Origin: Candidatus Saccharimonadota bacterium
GTDB taxonomy: Bacteria; Patescibacteriota; Saccharimonadia; Saccharimonadales; Saccharimonadaceae
DNA length: 64,000 nt
Assembly (NCBI GenBank): GCA_017515285.1
Contig: JAFWGN010000005.1
Coordinates: 1-64,000 of the forward strand
Reading direction: 5' to 3'
The position numbers and the translations under genes are program-made. A model generated the notes under the pieces. That model did no database searches, was not told where the DNA came from, and saw only the letters and a program-made list of their open reading frames with translations. Shown here one piece after another: positions 1 through 7,720 of the stretch (position 1 is the first letter of the stretch; every line of letters starts with the position of its first letter).

Positions 1-396
1 ATTGTCGGAACCGGAAGTGGAGATAAAGACTGTATAATAGGTTCCGTTTGAAGTAATGCCGATAGTTTTCTTAATTACGCGTTCGGTACCATAGCTTCCG
101 GATGTTGCGTCGCGAGAAGTGGGAGTAATGCTACCGAAGACAATATCGCCGCGACTGGCAGTTTGGTCGGAACTTCCATAGTCCGGGTCGAGAGTTAAAG
201 AAACAGCGGACCAGTTGACGCCGGCGGAGACGTCGGTGGTGGCAGATGCCTCACTGATGAGAGTTGGGACTAATGCGAAGGAGACTAGGAAAAGTAAAAA
301 CGACGCGATTGATCCAATAAGGTATTTGCGGTAGAGTGTGCGAAATCCTATGTTCGTTTCTACGTCGGTTAGGGTTGGTGTTTTGGTTGGTTGCAT
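1..396 (-). CDS. N-terminal part of a secreted surface protein (paralogue of the 32249-34234 protein), cut by the window edge
   Basis: Translation from the ATG at 396 gives 132 residues that run off the window. There is a short polar start, a hydrophobic segment (about residues 28-48), then the motif LVPTLISEASA, which is identical in the FISUMP-type protein at 32249-34234. The next part (LTLDPDYGSSDQTASRGDIVFGSI in outline: a beta-rich stretch with DPD, a Gly-Asp and a conserved Thr-Tyr-Tyr) also aligns with that paralogue. It is therefore a secreted or surface-attached protein; the C-terminal domain is not visible. The ribosome site is AGGAGG just before the ATG. Upstream lies a structured leader RNA like that of the paralogue. 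Specific function unknown. Confidence 0.8.
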   Translation of the reverse strand, partial: MQPTKTPTLTDVETNIGFRTLYRKYLIGSIASFLLFLVSFALVPTLISEASATTDVSAGVNWSAVSLTLDPDYGSSDQTASRGDIVFGSITPTSRDATSGSYGTERVIKKTIGITSNGTYYTVFISTSGSDN

Positions 397-613
397 AGTC
401 CTCCTTTTGGTTTAACTGCCTCGAGGCGGACACGTTCCTTCTTAAACAAAATTGGCGCCACAAGGGCAATAACCAAATCACATTCAGTCGCGTTTCCGTT
501 ATCCGAATCAACTTGGTTCCTTATGACGCCAAGCAATGATTCGAATTTCAAAAACTTTGTTCGATAAGCAAAGTGCGACTTTATTAATATAAAATATGAT
601 TTGGTTATTGCTC
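397..613 (-). ncRNA. Structured 5' leader RNA, copy A (predicted H-type pseudoknot)
   Basis: Read as minus-strand RNA: a long stem pairs 597-613 with 464-480 (16 of 17 positions). Inside it 537-545 pairs with 502-510. The loop segment 519-532 pairs with 452-465, just downstream of the long stem, giving a hairpin-loop-to-downstream pseudoknot that ends about 50 bases before the start codon. A smaller hairpin lies at about 555-576. The same layout occurs upstream of the paralogous gene at 34234, with different bases in the long stem. The likely transcription start is at the first base of the long stem. Role inferred: cis-regulation of the surface protein. Confidence 0.7.
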
Positions 614-617
614 TTTT

Positions 618-646
618 ATTTTACCACGAACAAAAAAGCGTGCCTA
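618..646 (-). promoter_or_regulatory. Promoter of the leader A transcript
   Basis: On the minus strand, TAGGCA (646-641) is followed after 17 bases by an extended -10, TGG-TAAAAT (623-618). The start point would fall at 611-613, the 5' end of the long leader stem. The copy B promoter has the same TCTAG(G/A)CA and TGG-TA(A/T)(A/T)AT elements. Confidence 0.6.
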
Positions 647-691
647 GACTTGATTTTTGCGAGAATTGTTTTGTCCCACCTCTAGTAATCA

Positions 692-716
692 AAAAGCCCT
701 CCTTGAAGGAGGGCTT
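692..716 (-). terminator. Rho-independent terminator after the thioredoxin-like gene
   Basis: Perfect inverted repeat AAGCCCTCC/GGAGGGCTT with a 5-7 base loop, followed on the minus strand by a T run. It lies 67 bases beyond the stop of the gene at 783-1535. The T/A runs on both sides allow it to act in both directions. Confidence 0.8.
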
Positions 717-782
717 TATTGAGTTAGGCTAGTTGGTTGAAGCAGAAGAGCTGGAGGAGCTGGATCCGCAAAACCTCTTTTA

Positions 783-1535
783 TTATTCGTTACAGGTGGT
801 TTTACAGCCGGTTTTTTCGACAAGTTTTTCCATCATCGCGCCGACTTTTTCTTTCCAGGCGGCGACGCGCTCCTCGGTCCAGTATTCTTCCGGTTTCTCG
901 AGGCCGAGGGTGTCCTTCGAGGTTTCCCAGTCGTTCCCGACGATTTCGCCGTCGATAACGAAGGTTGCGTTCGGAACGTAGATTCGTTTTTCGCCAGTGT
1001 TGTTGTATTGAAGATAGTCTCCTAAAATCCCGACGAGTTTTTTATAAAAATCGGTGTTCTTTTCGCGGTCGTCGTGAACATTATAATAATAAATCTTTTC
1101 AATCCCCTTCTCCTTCGCGAGGTCGTTTAGCATTTTCGCGTAGGCCTGACACCAAGGGCAGGACGGAAAACCGAGGAAGACGACGCCGGTTCCGTGCTCT
1201 AAAATATTGCTGATTTCTTCGCCGGTTTTATATTCGAAGACGTTATCGACTTCGACGGTTGAGTATTCGTCAGAGAAGCGCATTGCGTCGGTTGCGGTGT
1301 AGTCGATAATCTTTTTGATAGTGAATGGGAGCAGGAGCGCCAAAAGAATTGCGCAGACGACTAAAATAATGATTCCAAAGGCGGGATGATACGGCTCGAC
1401 GGAGTGAACGGTTTTCTTCGCCGGAGCGGGTTTCGCGACGGTCTTTGCGACAGACTTTGCGGCGGTCTTTTTCGCCGGGGTCTTCTTCGCGGGGGTTTTA
1501 GTTGATTTCTTGGATGAAGTTTTTCTAGTAGCCAT
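783..1535 (-). CDS. Membrane-anchored thioredoxin-like protein with CPWC motif
   Basis: 250 residues. Residues 1-45 are a Lys/Ala/Pro-rich cytoplasmic tail, residues 52-73 a transmembrane helix, and the rest an extracytoplasmic thioredoxin fold. The redox motif C126-P-W-C129 sits in FPSCPWCQ. A cis-proline loop (VPNATFV) follows about 60 residues later, and two cysteines lie at the extreme C-terminus (GCKTTC). The fold resembles bacteriocin-accessory/PedC-type thioredoxins. The likely job is disulfide exchange in exported proteins; the partner is unknown. Start: TGCTAAAAT lies 8 bases before the ATG with no Shine-Dalgarno site, so the mRNA is probably leaderless. A terminator follows at 692-716. 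Confidence 0.75.
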   Translation of the reverse strand: MATRKTSSKKSTKTPAKKTPAKKTAAKSVAKTVAKPAPAKKTVHSVEPYHPAFGIIILVVCAILLALLLPFTIKKIIDYTATDAMRFSDEYSTVEVDNVFEYKTGEEISNILEHGTGVVFLGFPSCPWCQAYAKMLNDLAKEKGIEKIYYYNVHDDREKNTDFYKKLVGILGDYLQYNNTGEKRIYVPNATFVIDGEIVGNDWETSKDTLGLEKPEEYWTEERVAAWKEKVGAMMEKLVEKTGCKTTCNE

Positions 1536-1601
1536 AATTTAATTTTAGCATAAACGGTTTAATTTTAAAAGAAAAAAGGGGTTTTATTTTTTGCAAGGGA
1601 G

Positions 1602-1610
1602 TGTTATAAT
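1602..1610 (+). promoter_or_regulatory. Extended -10 promoter of the tRNA-Lys/tRNA-Val pair
   Basis: TGTTATAAT, an extended -10 hexamer, lies 14 bases before the mature tRNA-Lys 5' end. No good -35 is visible at the usual distance. Confidence 0.6.
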
Positions 1611-1624
1611 AGTAGAGGATTTTT

Positions 1625-1701
1625 GGGCCGGTAGCTCAGTTGGTTAGAGCACGGGCCTTTTAAGCCCGGTGTCGAGAGTTCGAGCCTCTCCCGGCTCACC
1701 A
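1625..1701 (+). tRNA. tRNA-Lys (anticodon TTT)
   Basis: Full cloverleaf with a 7-bp acceptor stem (one G-T pair), anticodon loop CTTTTAA, T-arm GAGAG-TTCGAGC-CTCTC, and encoded CCA. Confidence 0.95.
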
Positions 1702-1722
1702 AAAATCTTTTAACAATTCGTT

Positions 1723-1799
1723 GGAGCCTTAGCTCAGCTGGCTAGAGCGTTTCTTTGACGTAGAAAAGGTCAGAGGTTCAAATCCTCTAGGCTCCACCA
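1723..1799 (+). tRNA. tRNA-Val (anticodon GAC)
   Basis: Cloverleaf with acceptor GGAGCCT paired to AGGCTCC, anticodon loop TTGACGT between TTTCT and AGAAA, and encoded CCA. It lies 21 bases after tRNA-Lys and is probably cotranscribed. Confidence 0.93.
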
Positions 1800-1864
1800 C
1801 TTTTAGGAAGAGGCCGTTTGTGGCGTCTTTTTTTGTTGCGGATTATTATTGCGTCTTCAAAAAC

Positions 1865-2611
1865 TTAAAAAGGCTTTTTTCTAACGAGGCGGGAGCCGGG
1901 GGCGGCGGGCTTTTTGACGACCGTTTTCGCGCCGGAGCGGCGGAGGGAGTGGCGGACGGGCTTTTTTAGAGTCTTTTTCTTGCGTTCGAGGGCAGCGAGT
2001 TGGTTGTTGATTCGGAGGGTTGTGTCTTCGATTCCCTCTTCGTCGCCGGAGGCTTCGTAGAGAGCCAAGATTTGGCGCAAGGTGGTCGTCGAGGCTTCGA
2101 GTTCGTAGGCGGATTCGAGGGCGTCGATGGCCTCTTTTCTCCGGCCAAGTTTTTCGAGGGCCTTGGCGAGGGCGATGAAGCGCGCAGGGATTCCGCCTTC
2201 GAGTTCCAAGGCTTGCCGGAAGGCCATTTCCGCCTTTTCGTAGGCGCCGGTTTCTAGGTAGATGAGGCCGGCGTTATGGAGAGAGCTCGGGTTATTGTCG
2301 AGGGATTGGGCGATTTCGAAACATTCGATGGCTTCGGTGAACTTTGACTCTTTTGCGTAGAGGATTCCAAGACGGTTGTAGGCGGCGGCATTTTTTTCGT
2401 CGAACTTCAAAATCGTCAAAAGCGCTTTTTCCGCGCGGAGCGGCTTTCGCTCTTTCATGGAAACCCGGGCGATATTCCAGAGTTTTTTCATCTGGGCGTC
2501 AAAATTCGGAGACTTTTCGTCGTCGGCTTCTTTTTTTCGTTTCGAGAGGATTACGGGGTAACCAAAAATCAGGAAGGCGAGTAGCGTCAAAATCAGAATA
2601 ATTCCGAGCAT
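1865..2611 (-). CDS. Membrane-anchored TPR-repeat protein
   Basis: 248 residues. A single transmembrane helix at 2-23 is followed by a charged linker, and then about four TPR-type helix pairs between residues 50 and 200 (for example AAAYNRLGILYAKESKFTEA and the following SLHNAGLIYLETGAYEKAEM). The tail after about 210 is very basic (KKKTLKKPVR and similar). TPR domains carry protein-protein contacts; the partner cannot be read from the sequence. The gene starts an independent transcript: TGCTATAAT lies 11 bases upstream of the ATG, so the leader is at most a few bases. The clamp-loader-like gene ends just upstream, 13 bases away. Confidence 0.7.
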   Translation of the reverse strand: MLGIILILTLLAFLIFGYPVILSKRKKEADDEKSPNFDAQMKKLWNIARVSMKERKPLRAEKALLTILKFDEKNAAAYNRLGILYAKESKFTEAIECFEIAQSLDNNPSSLHNAGLIYLETGAYEKAEMAFRQALELEGGIPARFIALAKALEKLGRRKEAIDALESAYELEASTTTLRQILALYEASGDEEGIEDTTLRINNQLAALERKKKTLKKPVRHSLRRSGAKTVVKKPAAPGSRLVRKKPF

Positions 2612-2623
2612 ATATAATATATA

Positions 2624-3307
2624 TTATAGCATATCCGCGACGATATGGAGTTTTATGTGGCCGTTTTTTTCTAAATTCTCGTAGAGAGCGAGGAATTTTT
2701 TGAGTTTTTTGAGCAAGTTTTCTTGCCCGGTTGCGAAGTAGGATTTATAAGTGATTTCGATGGCGGCGCCAACAACTTCGAGAGCGTAGCCGCGAGGATT
2801 ATCTTTTTTCTTCGCGAGGTCACTGGCTATCGCTATGAGTTTTTTGGAGTCGGCAACCAGAAGCTCGCGGGCGAGGGTTCTGGTCTTTTCGCTTACTTCG
2901 ACGGGCCTTTTTAAGCCGTCGGTTTCTTTTAGGAAGAAGACTTGGGCGCGAGAGAGGATGGTCGGGAGGAGAGCGGAGGGGGTTTTGGTCAATAAAACGA
3001 AGTGATGATTGTTTTTTGGCTCTTCGAGGTTTTTGAGAAACGCGTTTTCGGCGGAATCGTTCATTGTTTCGGCGTTCAAGACGACAAAAAAGCGGTCAGT
3101 CGTTTCCGTCGTGAGGGTTTTATTCGTAAAATCACGAACCATCTCGACGGAGATTTTGCCGGTTTTTTCGTCCGGCTCGAGAAATAAGGCGCTCGATTTG
3201 AAAGCCTTATTTAGTTCAATCTTGGCCTTGAATGGGTTGATAGCAAAAATCGCAAAATTGGTTTTTCGGGCGAGAGCGGGAAGTTCGGCGAGAGAATTGA
3301 AAAACAT
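2624..3307 (-). CDS. DNA polymerase III delta-prime-like clamp-loader protein
   Basis: 227 residues. The segment with ENAFLKNLEEP, then FVLLTKTPSALLPTILSRAQ (about residues 88-125), is the AAA+ Walker B/sensor 1/SRC region of HolB/DnaX-type proteins. SRC appears as SRA. No Walker A P-loop is present at the N-terminus, as in delta-prime subunits, which do not hydrolyse ATP. The C-terminal 100 residues are helical, matching the collar domain. The protein is shorter than usual (about 300 or more). Expected role: part of the sliding-clamp loader with DnaX and HolA, acting on the DnaN encoded in this window. Its start abuts the stop of the upstream pseudouridine synthase gene, so the two are translationally linked. 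Confidence 0.7.
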   Translation of the reverse strand: MFFNSLAELPALARKTNFAIFAINPFKAKIELNKAFKSSALFLEPDEKTGKISVEMVRDFTNKTLTTETTDRFFVVLNAETMNDSAENAFLKNLEEPKNNHHFVLLTKTPSALLPTILSRAQVFFLKETDGLKRPVEVSEKTRTLARELLVADSKKLIAIASDLAKKKDNPRGYALEVVGAAIEITYKSYFATGQENLLKKLKKFLALYENLEKNGHIKLHIVADML

Positions 3308-4249
3308 TTAATCCTCGAACGGTCTAAAGAACTCTTCTGGAACGGGGGCTTCGAAGGTCATGCGGACATTGTTGTCCTCCGGGGTCTTCCCGGGGATAGT
3401 GATTTCGAGAGACTTGGCGTGGAGCATAAGGCGGTCTTTTGATTCGATGTTCTCGCCGACGCGGTTGGCGACGACCTCTTCGCCACCGTAAACGTAGTCG
3501 CCGAGGATTGGCGTTCCGAGATATTTAAGATGGATGCGGAGTTGGTGCGTGCGACCGGTCACGGGGCGGAGTTCAACGAGAGAGACGTCGCCGTTTGATT
3601 TTAGGACCTTATAAAAGGTAATCGACTCGCGGCCGTTGGGGTCAACCTGGAACGTGGCGTGGTGGTTATAGTTCCTCGCAATCGGAAGGTCGATTTTGGC
3701 TTCGTCGAGTTTTGGGCGGCCCTTGACGACGGCGTAGTAAACCTTGTGCGCGTGGCGCTCTTGGAATTGGCGGCGAAGCATGGTTTGGGTCGGTTCGTTT
3801 TTGGCGAGAATAATGACGCCGGAAGTTCCGCGGTCGAGGCGATGGACGAGGAGACCGAAATCCTCAAGCGTCGGCTCGACACAAAACTCACCCTTCCCCA
3901 TCGAGAGGAGTCCAGAGGGCTTGTTGACGACGAGGACATTTTCGTCTTCATAAATCACTGGCGGGGCGATTTCTTTGCGGAGCGGAGATTTCATCGGCAC
4001 CGAGAGGTCAAGTGCGGCAGTTTTTTCAATTTTTTCGGCAGGCTTCGTTTCGACGTCGCCGTTTACCGTAACGTAGCCTTCGCGAATGAACTTTTGGAGG
4101 GTTGAGCGGTTGTATTCCGGGAATTTTTCCACGAGAAGTTGGTCCAAACGAAATTTCTCCGGCTTTGTTTCGTCTTTTTCAAGAACGACGTCGCCATTGA
4201 TGACGCGAGACATCGCGGGTTTTGAAAACTTTTTACCGGTGATAATCAT
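3308..4249 (-). CDS. RluA/RluD-family 23S rRNA pseudouridine synthase
   Basis: 313 residues. An S4 RNA-binding domain lies at about 32-82 (FRLDQLLVEKF...VTVNG). The catalytic domain carries the family signature HRLDRGTSG at 137-145, with D139 as the catalytic aspartate, and the later GRTHQLRIHLKYLGTPILGD motif that completes the RluA-type active site. It isomerises uridines in rRNA; the exact target (RluC or RluD sites) cannot be told. The start codon overlaps the trpS stop as TAATG, so it is translationally coupled to trpS. The delta-prime-like gene follows without a gap. Confidence 0.88.
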   Translation of the reverse strand: MIITGKKFSKPAMSRVINGDVVLEKDETKPEKFRLDQLLVEKFPEYNRSTLQKFIREGYVTVNGDVETKPAEKIEKTAALDLSVPMKSPLRKEIAPPVIYEDENVLVVNKPSGLLSMGKGEFCVEPTLEDFGLLVHRLDRGTSGVIILAKNEPTQTMLRRQFQERHAHKVYYAVVKGRPKLDEAKIDLPIARNYNHHATFQVDPNGRESITFYKVLKSNGDVSLVELRPVTGRTHQLRIHLKYLGTPILGDYVYGGEEVVANRVGENIESKDRLMLHAKSLEITIPGKTPEDNNVRMTFEAPVPEEFFRPFED

Positions 4250-5262
4250 TATCTCAAACCTACTTTTTCATAGACTTCGGCCAGCTTCGCATTTGCGACG
4301 GCGTTGGCGTATTTCTCGCCCTCGGGGAGAAGATTCTCGACTCTATCGTCGGAGATTTCGGCAAGGCGTTTTTGGAAGCTAATTAAGAGGTTCGAGACGG
4401 AAAGGGAGACTTGTTTCTTTAGGTCGCCGTAGCGAGTCTTCCCCGCCCACTCGCGGATGACTTCGCCGAGCGGGACGTCGTTTACGAGGGCTTCGATTTG
4501 GAGTAGGTTCGAGATTCCGGGTTGAGTTTCGAGGTTGAAATCGATTTTTTCGAGCGAATCGGTAGTCGCCGACATGATTTTCTTGGCGGCGCGGTCGGGG
4601 TCGTCGCTTAACATGATTTTTGAGTTCTCGCCGGGGGTACTTTTACTCATTTTCTTTTCGGGGTTTTGAAGGTCGCGAATCCGAATCCCGGTGTCTGCGC
4701 CCATAAACTTGACTTGGGTTTTCGTGTCTTCAGGAATGGTAAAAGTGTCGCCGAAGCGGTGGTTAAAGCGTTCCGCGAGATTGCGCGTTAGCTCGATATG
4801 TTGGAATTGGTCCTCGCCGACTGGGACGAAGCTGGCGTCGTAAAGCAAAATGTCCGCCGCCATTAAAACGGGGTAGTCGAAAATACCGACGTTTGCAGAT
4901 TCTTTCCCTTCGGATTTTTCTTTGTATTGGATCATGCGTCCCATTTCCCCCATCGTCGCGATACAGTTCAAAATCCAGGTTAGCTCGGCATGGGCGGGGA
5001 CGCGGGATTGACGGTAAAGGTGGACGTTTTCGTTTAGTTTTAAGCCGGCGGCGAGATAATATTTGATACTTCGTAAAGTGTTTTCTTTCAAACTCCCGTC
5101 GATGTTTGAGATGATTGAATGGAGGTCGGGGATGAAGATGTTGACGTTGTATTTTTCGGAGTATTTATTGGCGAGGCGGACCATCGGGAGCAGAGCGCCA
5201 AGATAGTTTCCAAGGGTTAGCTCACTATTAACACGAAGGCCGGTTAAAATTGTCTTTTTCAT
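4249..5262 (-). CDS. trpS: Tryptophanyl-tRNA synthetase
   Basis: 337 residues, the normal length for bacterial TrpRS. It is a class I enzyme. The HIGH-equivalent region is LTLGNYLGAL (residues 16-24), and KMSKS stands at 204-208, followed by the GENSKIM loop. GEDQFQHIELTR (149-160) is the tryptophan and adenylate pocket typical of TrpRS. It charges tRNA-Trp in the cytosol. Upstream, TGATAAAAT lies 6 bases before the ATG with no Shine-Dalgarno site, indicating a leaderless transcript. tRNA-Ala lies 36 bases upstream on the same strand. It heads an operon with the pseudouridine synthase and clamp-loader genes. Confidence 0.95.
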   Translation of the reverse strand: MKKTILTGLRVNSELTLGNYLGALLPMVRLANKYSEKYNVNIFIPDLHSIISNIDGSLKENTLRSIKYYLAAGLKLNENVHLYRQSRVPAHAELTWILNCIATMGEMGRMIQYKEKSEGKESANVGIFDYPVLMAADILLYDASFVPVGEDQFQHIELTRNLAERFNHRFGDTFTIPEDTKTQVKFMGADTGIRIRDLQNPEKKMSKSTPGENSKIMLSDDPDRAAKKIMSATTDSLEKIDFNLETQPGISNLLQIEALVNDVPLGEVIREWAGKTRYGDLKKQVSLSVSNLLISFQKRLAEISDDRVENLLPEGEKYANAVANAKLAEVYEKVGLR

Positions 5263-5297
5263 ACTTTTATTTTATCACAGATTAAGATATAAAAAAA

Positions 5298-5373
5298 TGG
5301 TGGAGTACAGGAGATTCGAACTCCTCACCTCTTCCATGCCATGGAAGCGCTCTACCAAATGAGCTAGTACCCC
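5298..5373 (-). tRNA. tRNA-Ala (anticodon GGC)
   Basis: Cloverleaf on the minus strand with acceptor GGGGTAC paired to GTACTCC (one G-T pair), anticodon loop ATGGCAT between CTTCC and GGAAG, and encoded CCA. Confidence 0.93.
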
Positions 5374-5422
5374 ATCGGGACAATACTATCTTATCATACT
5401 TTTTTTGAAAAATAAAGAACAA

Positions 5423-5457
5423 AATCGGGCGCCCTCGCAGTTTTTGAGCGCCCGATT
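5423..5457 (-). terminator. Terminator after the 5613-6689 transcript
   Basis: Perfect 10-bp stem AATCGGGCGC/GCGCCCGATT, followed on the minus strand by TTTTGTTCTTTATTTTT. It closes a 3' untranslated region that contains the GTTCAACC repeat array. Confidence 0.8.
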
Positions 5458-5596
5458 GTTCAACCTAATTTGTTCAACCTTGGTGTTCAACCTTGTCCAA
5501 CCAGTTTTGTTCAACCTTTGGTGTTCAACCGTTTATTTGTTCAACCTGTTCAACCGTTTATTTGTTCAACCTGTTCAACCGTTTATTTGTTCAACC
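5458..5596. repeat. Array of 11 short GTTCAACC repeats
   Basis: Ten exact copies and one variant (GTCCAACC) of the octamer GTTCAACC occur in 139 bases, all in one orientation. The right half is a more regular 23-24 base unit, TTTGTTCAACCTGTTCAACCG with a short TTTA spacer, repeated about three times. It lies between the stop of the PDTG surface-protein gene and its terminator, so it would be in the 3' untranslated RNA as GGUUGAAC. Spacers are too short and too similar for a CRISPR array. Confidence 0.85.
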
Positions 5597-5612
5597 TGTG
5601 TAGAGTTTGCGA

Positions 5613-6689
5613 TTATTTTCTTCGGAGGTTCTTGCGGTAATCTTTCTTCTGCTTTGCGAGTATGAGGAGTGCGACCGCGGCTAGAGCGACGAAGGCGACG
5701 ATGCTAGTGATAACGACGTCTTCCGTGGCGAGATTAAGATTTTTGAATAATCCGCCGGTGTCCGGGACGTCCGGAGCAAGGGGCTGGACGTAGCTCACGA
5801 CGTAGATGGTGCGGGGCGAAGAAATTATTTCATATTCAACCGTATCTTCACCCTGTTCGCCGCTATCTGGATCGATTTCCCCGGGGACGGTCGTCGCAGA
5901 GTAGGCGGTAACAAGGAGGTTATAGTCGCCACTCGGGAAACCGTGTTCCGTGAAGGGGAGGACGATTGTCTTGGTTCCGGCGAGATAGTCGCCGTTTTCG
6001 TCGGGCTCGATTTCGATGACGATAGCTTCATAGAAGAGGGCGTTGCCGTTTCTGTCGACGGGCATAACTTCGATTTTAGCAACGCCGTCGTCGTAGATTA
6101 CGTCGGCAACCGGATTTTGGGTTGTTTCGGCGGAGCCGGTCTGGACCAAGTTTACGGGGACGTAGTCAAATTCGATTGCGTCGCCGGTCGAGGGGCCAAT
6201 CGGACTCGCCGAGACGGCGGTCAAGACGTAGTGGCCGTAGGAAAGGGCGGGAGTATCAGCTTCCGGATTCGGGTCGAAGAGGTTAATCGTTACCGTGTTC
6301 GAGTCGGAATCATAATTGAACGTCGGGTCGAGGCGGGACGGATCCGGGTTAAACCGCGGAAGCGGAACCTCGTGGACCGCGATGACTTCGCCGTCTTCAT
6401 CGAGCTCTTCGTAGCTCAAGGTGAAGTCGACGTAGGTGGAGTTCTCGTAGGTGAAATCCAAGTCAAACGTCGGAGACGTGGTTATGTAGTCCGTCGCGGG
6501 ACTATCGATTTTTATGGACGGGAACTGGTCATAGACCGTAACCCGAATGACATCTGTATGCGAATCGGAAGCATAGGACGCTTCGTCAGCGTACGCTCCA
6601 CTCGCAGGCAGAAAGTAGGCAAAGACGGTCAAGGCACCGACGAATACCAGACCGAGTAGCCCAAGAAAGTTTTTCTTGCGTTTTGGCAT
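5613..6689 (-). CDS. Secreted surface protein with PDTG-type C-terminal wall or membrane anchor
   Basis: 358 residues. Basic start (MPKRKK), hydrophobic signal segment at about 8-29, then a beta-rich extracellular part of about 270 residues with Ig-like sequence (many V-x-V and Y/T alternations). The end has the order of a sortase signal: VPDTGG, about 13 residues later a hydrophobic helix (VVITSIVAFVALAAVALLILA), then a basic tail (KQKKDYRKNLRRK). PDTG with Val in place of Leu is an LPxTG-like variant. No sortase gene is in the window, so the transmembrane tail alone may hold it. The repeat array and a terminator follow. Ligand unknown. Confidence 0.72.
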   Translation of the reverse strand: MPKRKKNFLGLLGLVFVGALTVFAYFLPASGAYADEASYASDSHTDVIRVTVYDQFPSIKIDSPATDYITTSPTFDLDFTYENSTYVDFTLSYEELDEDGEVIAVHEVPLPRFNPDPSRLDPTFNYDSDSNTVTINLFDPNPEADTPALSYGHYVLTAVSASPIGPSTGDAIEFDYVPVNLVQTGSAETTQNPVADVIYDDGVAKIEVMPVDRNGNALFYEAIVIEIEPDENGDYLAGTKTIVLPFTEHGFPSGDYNLLVTAYSATTVPGEIDPDSGEQGEDTVEYEIISSPRTIYVVSYVQPLAPDVPDTGGLFKNLNLATEDVVITSIVAFVALAAVALLILAKQKKDYRKNLRRK

Positions 6690-6756
6690 AACTCTACACT
6701 CGCTTTTTGTTTTTAGTTTTTATTTGGACTCGCAGTTCGTTCGATTCTTCGGCACT

Positions 6757-7710
6757 CTACACTACAAGCCGAGACGAACGTTCTTTACGTTTCCTGATTA
6801 AGATTATAGTCCAAACGAAGATGCTTGTCAATAGCAAAAGCGCAATGACGACGATGAAACCGGGTAGAATTAGAATGACGTGCGACTCGGTTTTTGCGAC
6901 GTCGATTGCGGAGACCGAGAAGGAGACGTTGAATACTCCAAAGAGGGGAGCTTCCGCCCAAGAGGTCGTAAACTTGCGCTCGGTTCCAGGAAGGACAATA
7001 AAATTATCGGAGTTTGAGTAGATCGGGGTGCCGAAGATTGATTTAACGGACATGTCATAGACGGCGAGGAAGTCGGTGTTGCCGGTGTTCTTGACTTTTG
7101 CCATGGCGTTGATGTCAGAGGCGGTAAACATTCCGGTTAAATTAAAATCGGTGATTTCGGCGGTGTCGCGGGTTTCTCCGTCGCCATGCCCCAAGATAAT
7201 CAGGGAGACGCGAGAGACAGAGCCGACGCCGGCGCTAGTCCCAGATTCGGTGAAAGTTTCGTCGTCGATTGACTCGGCGAAGATAATGCAGTATTGACCA
7301 CCCTCCGGAATATCGTCGGGGACGGTAACGCGGTAGATGATGGTGCGTTTTTCCCCGGCCTTGATTTTATAGACGGGGTTTTTGACGAAGGAACCGGTTT
7401 CGTCCTCGAAGGTAATCCAACGCATAATCATATTGTAGGAAGTTTCGTTCGTAAAATCGGCGTCGTAATCCTCGTTCGTCACGTTGTAGGGGGCGGTGTA
7501 TAACTTGAAACTATAATCTTTGGAGCTGACGTTTTCCAGGGTAAATTGGTAGTTTTGGGTTTGGCCGGCTTTGACTTGGATGGCGTTGGCGACGGGAGAA
7601 ATCTTCACCGCCGGGGCTTCGGCGAAGACAGAAATCGGGCTTAATAGGTTGAAAAGTAACGCCCCCACCAGGGTCAGACAGACGGCGAGACTGGAAAATA
7701 GTTTTTTCAT
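6757..7710 (-). CDS. WxLIP/DUF916-like membrane-anchored surface protein 1
   Basis: 317 residues. Signal peptide at 1-30 (ends around VFAEA), then two beta-sandwich domains. The first starts with AVKISPVANAIQVKAGQT and contains an EGGQY motif near its end, as in proteins that bind WxL partners (DUF916/DUF3324). The second ends in a TM helix at about 279-306 (GFIVVIALLLLTSIFVWTIIL) and an RKRKERSSR tail. The order signal, two beta domains, TM, basic tail is that of WxL-interacting proteins of Gram-positives. The assignment is by pattern, not by alignment. Two paralogues lie next door (7721-8677 and 9565-10443), each in a cluster with small secreted proteins. Confidence 0.6.
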   Translation of the reverse strand: MKKLFSSLAVCLTLVGALLFNLLSPISVFAEAPAVKISPVANAIQVKAGQTQNYQFTLENVSSKDYSFKLYTAPYNVTNEDYDADFTNETSYNMIMRWITFEDETGSFVKNPVYKIKAGEKRTIIYRVTVPDDIPEGGQYCIIFAESIDDETFTESGTSAGVGSVSRVSLIILGHGDGETRDTAEITDFNLTGMFTASDINAMAKVKNTGNTDFLAVYDMSVKSIFGTPIYSNSDNFIVLPGTERKFTTSWAEAPLFGVFNVSFSVSAIDVAKTESHVILILPGFIVVIALLLLTSIFVWTIILIRKRKERSSRLVV

Positions 7711-7720
7711 CTTTACTCCT

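Noticed and set aside
5458-5596. Possible CRISPR array
   Set aside because: Repeat units are 8 bases, spacers are 2-7 bases and near-identical, and no cas genes are in the window.
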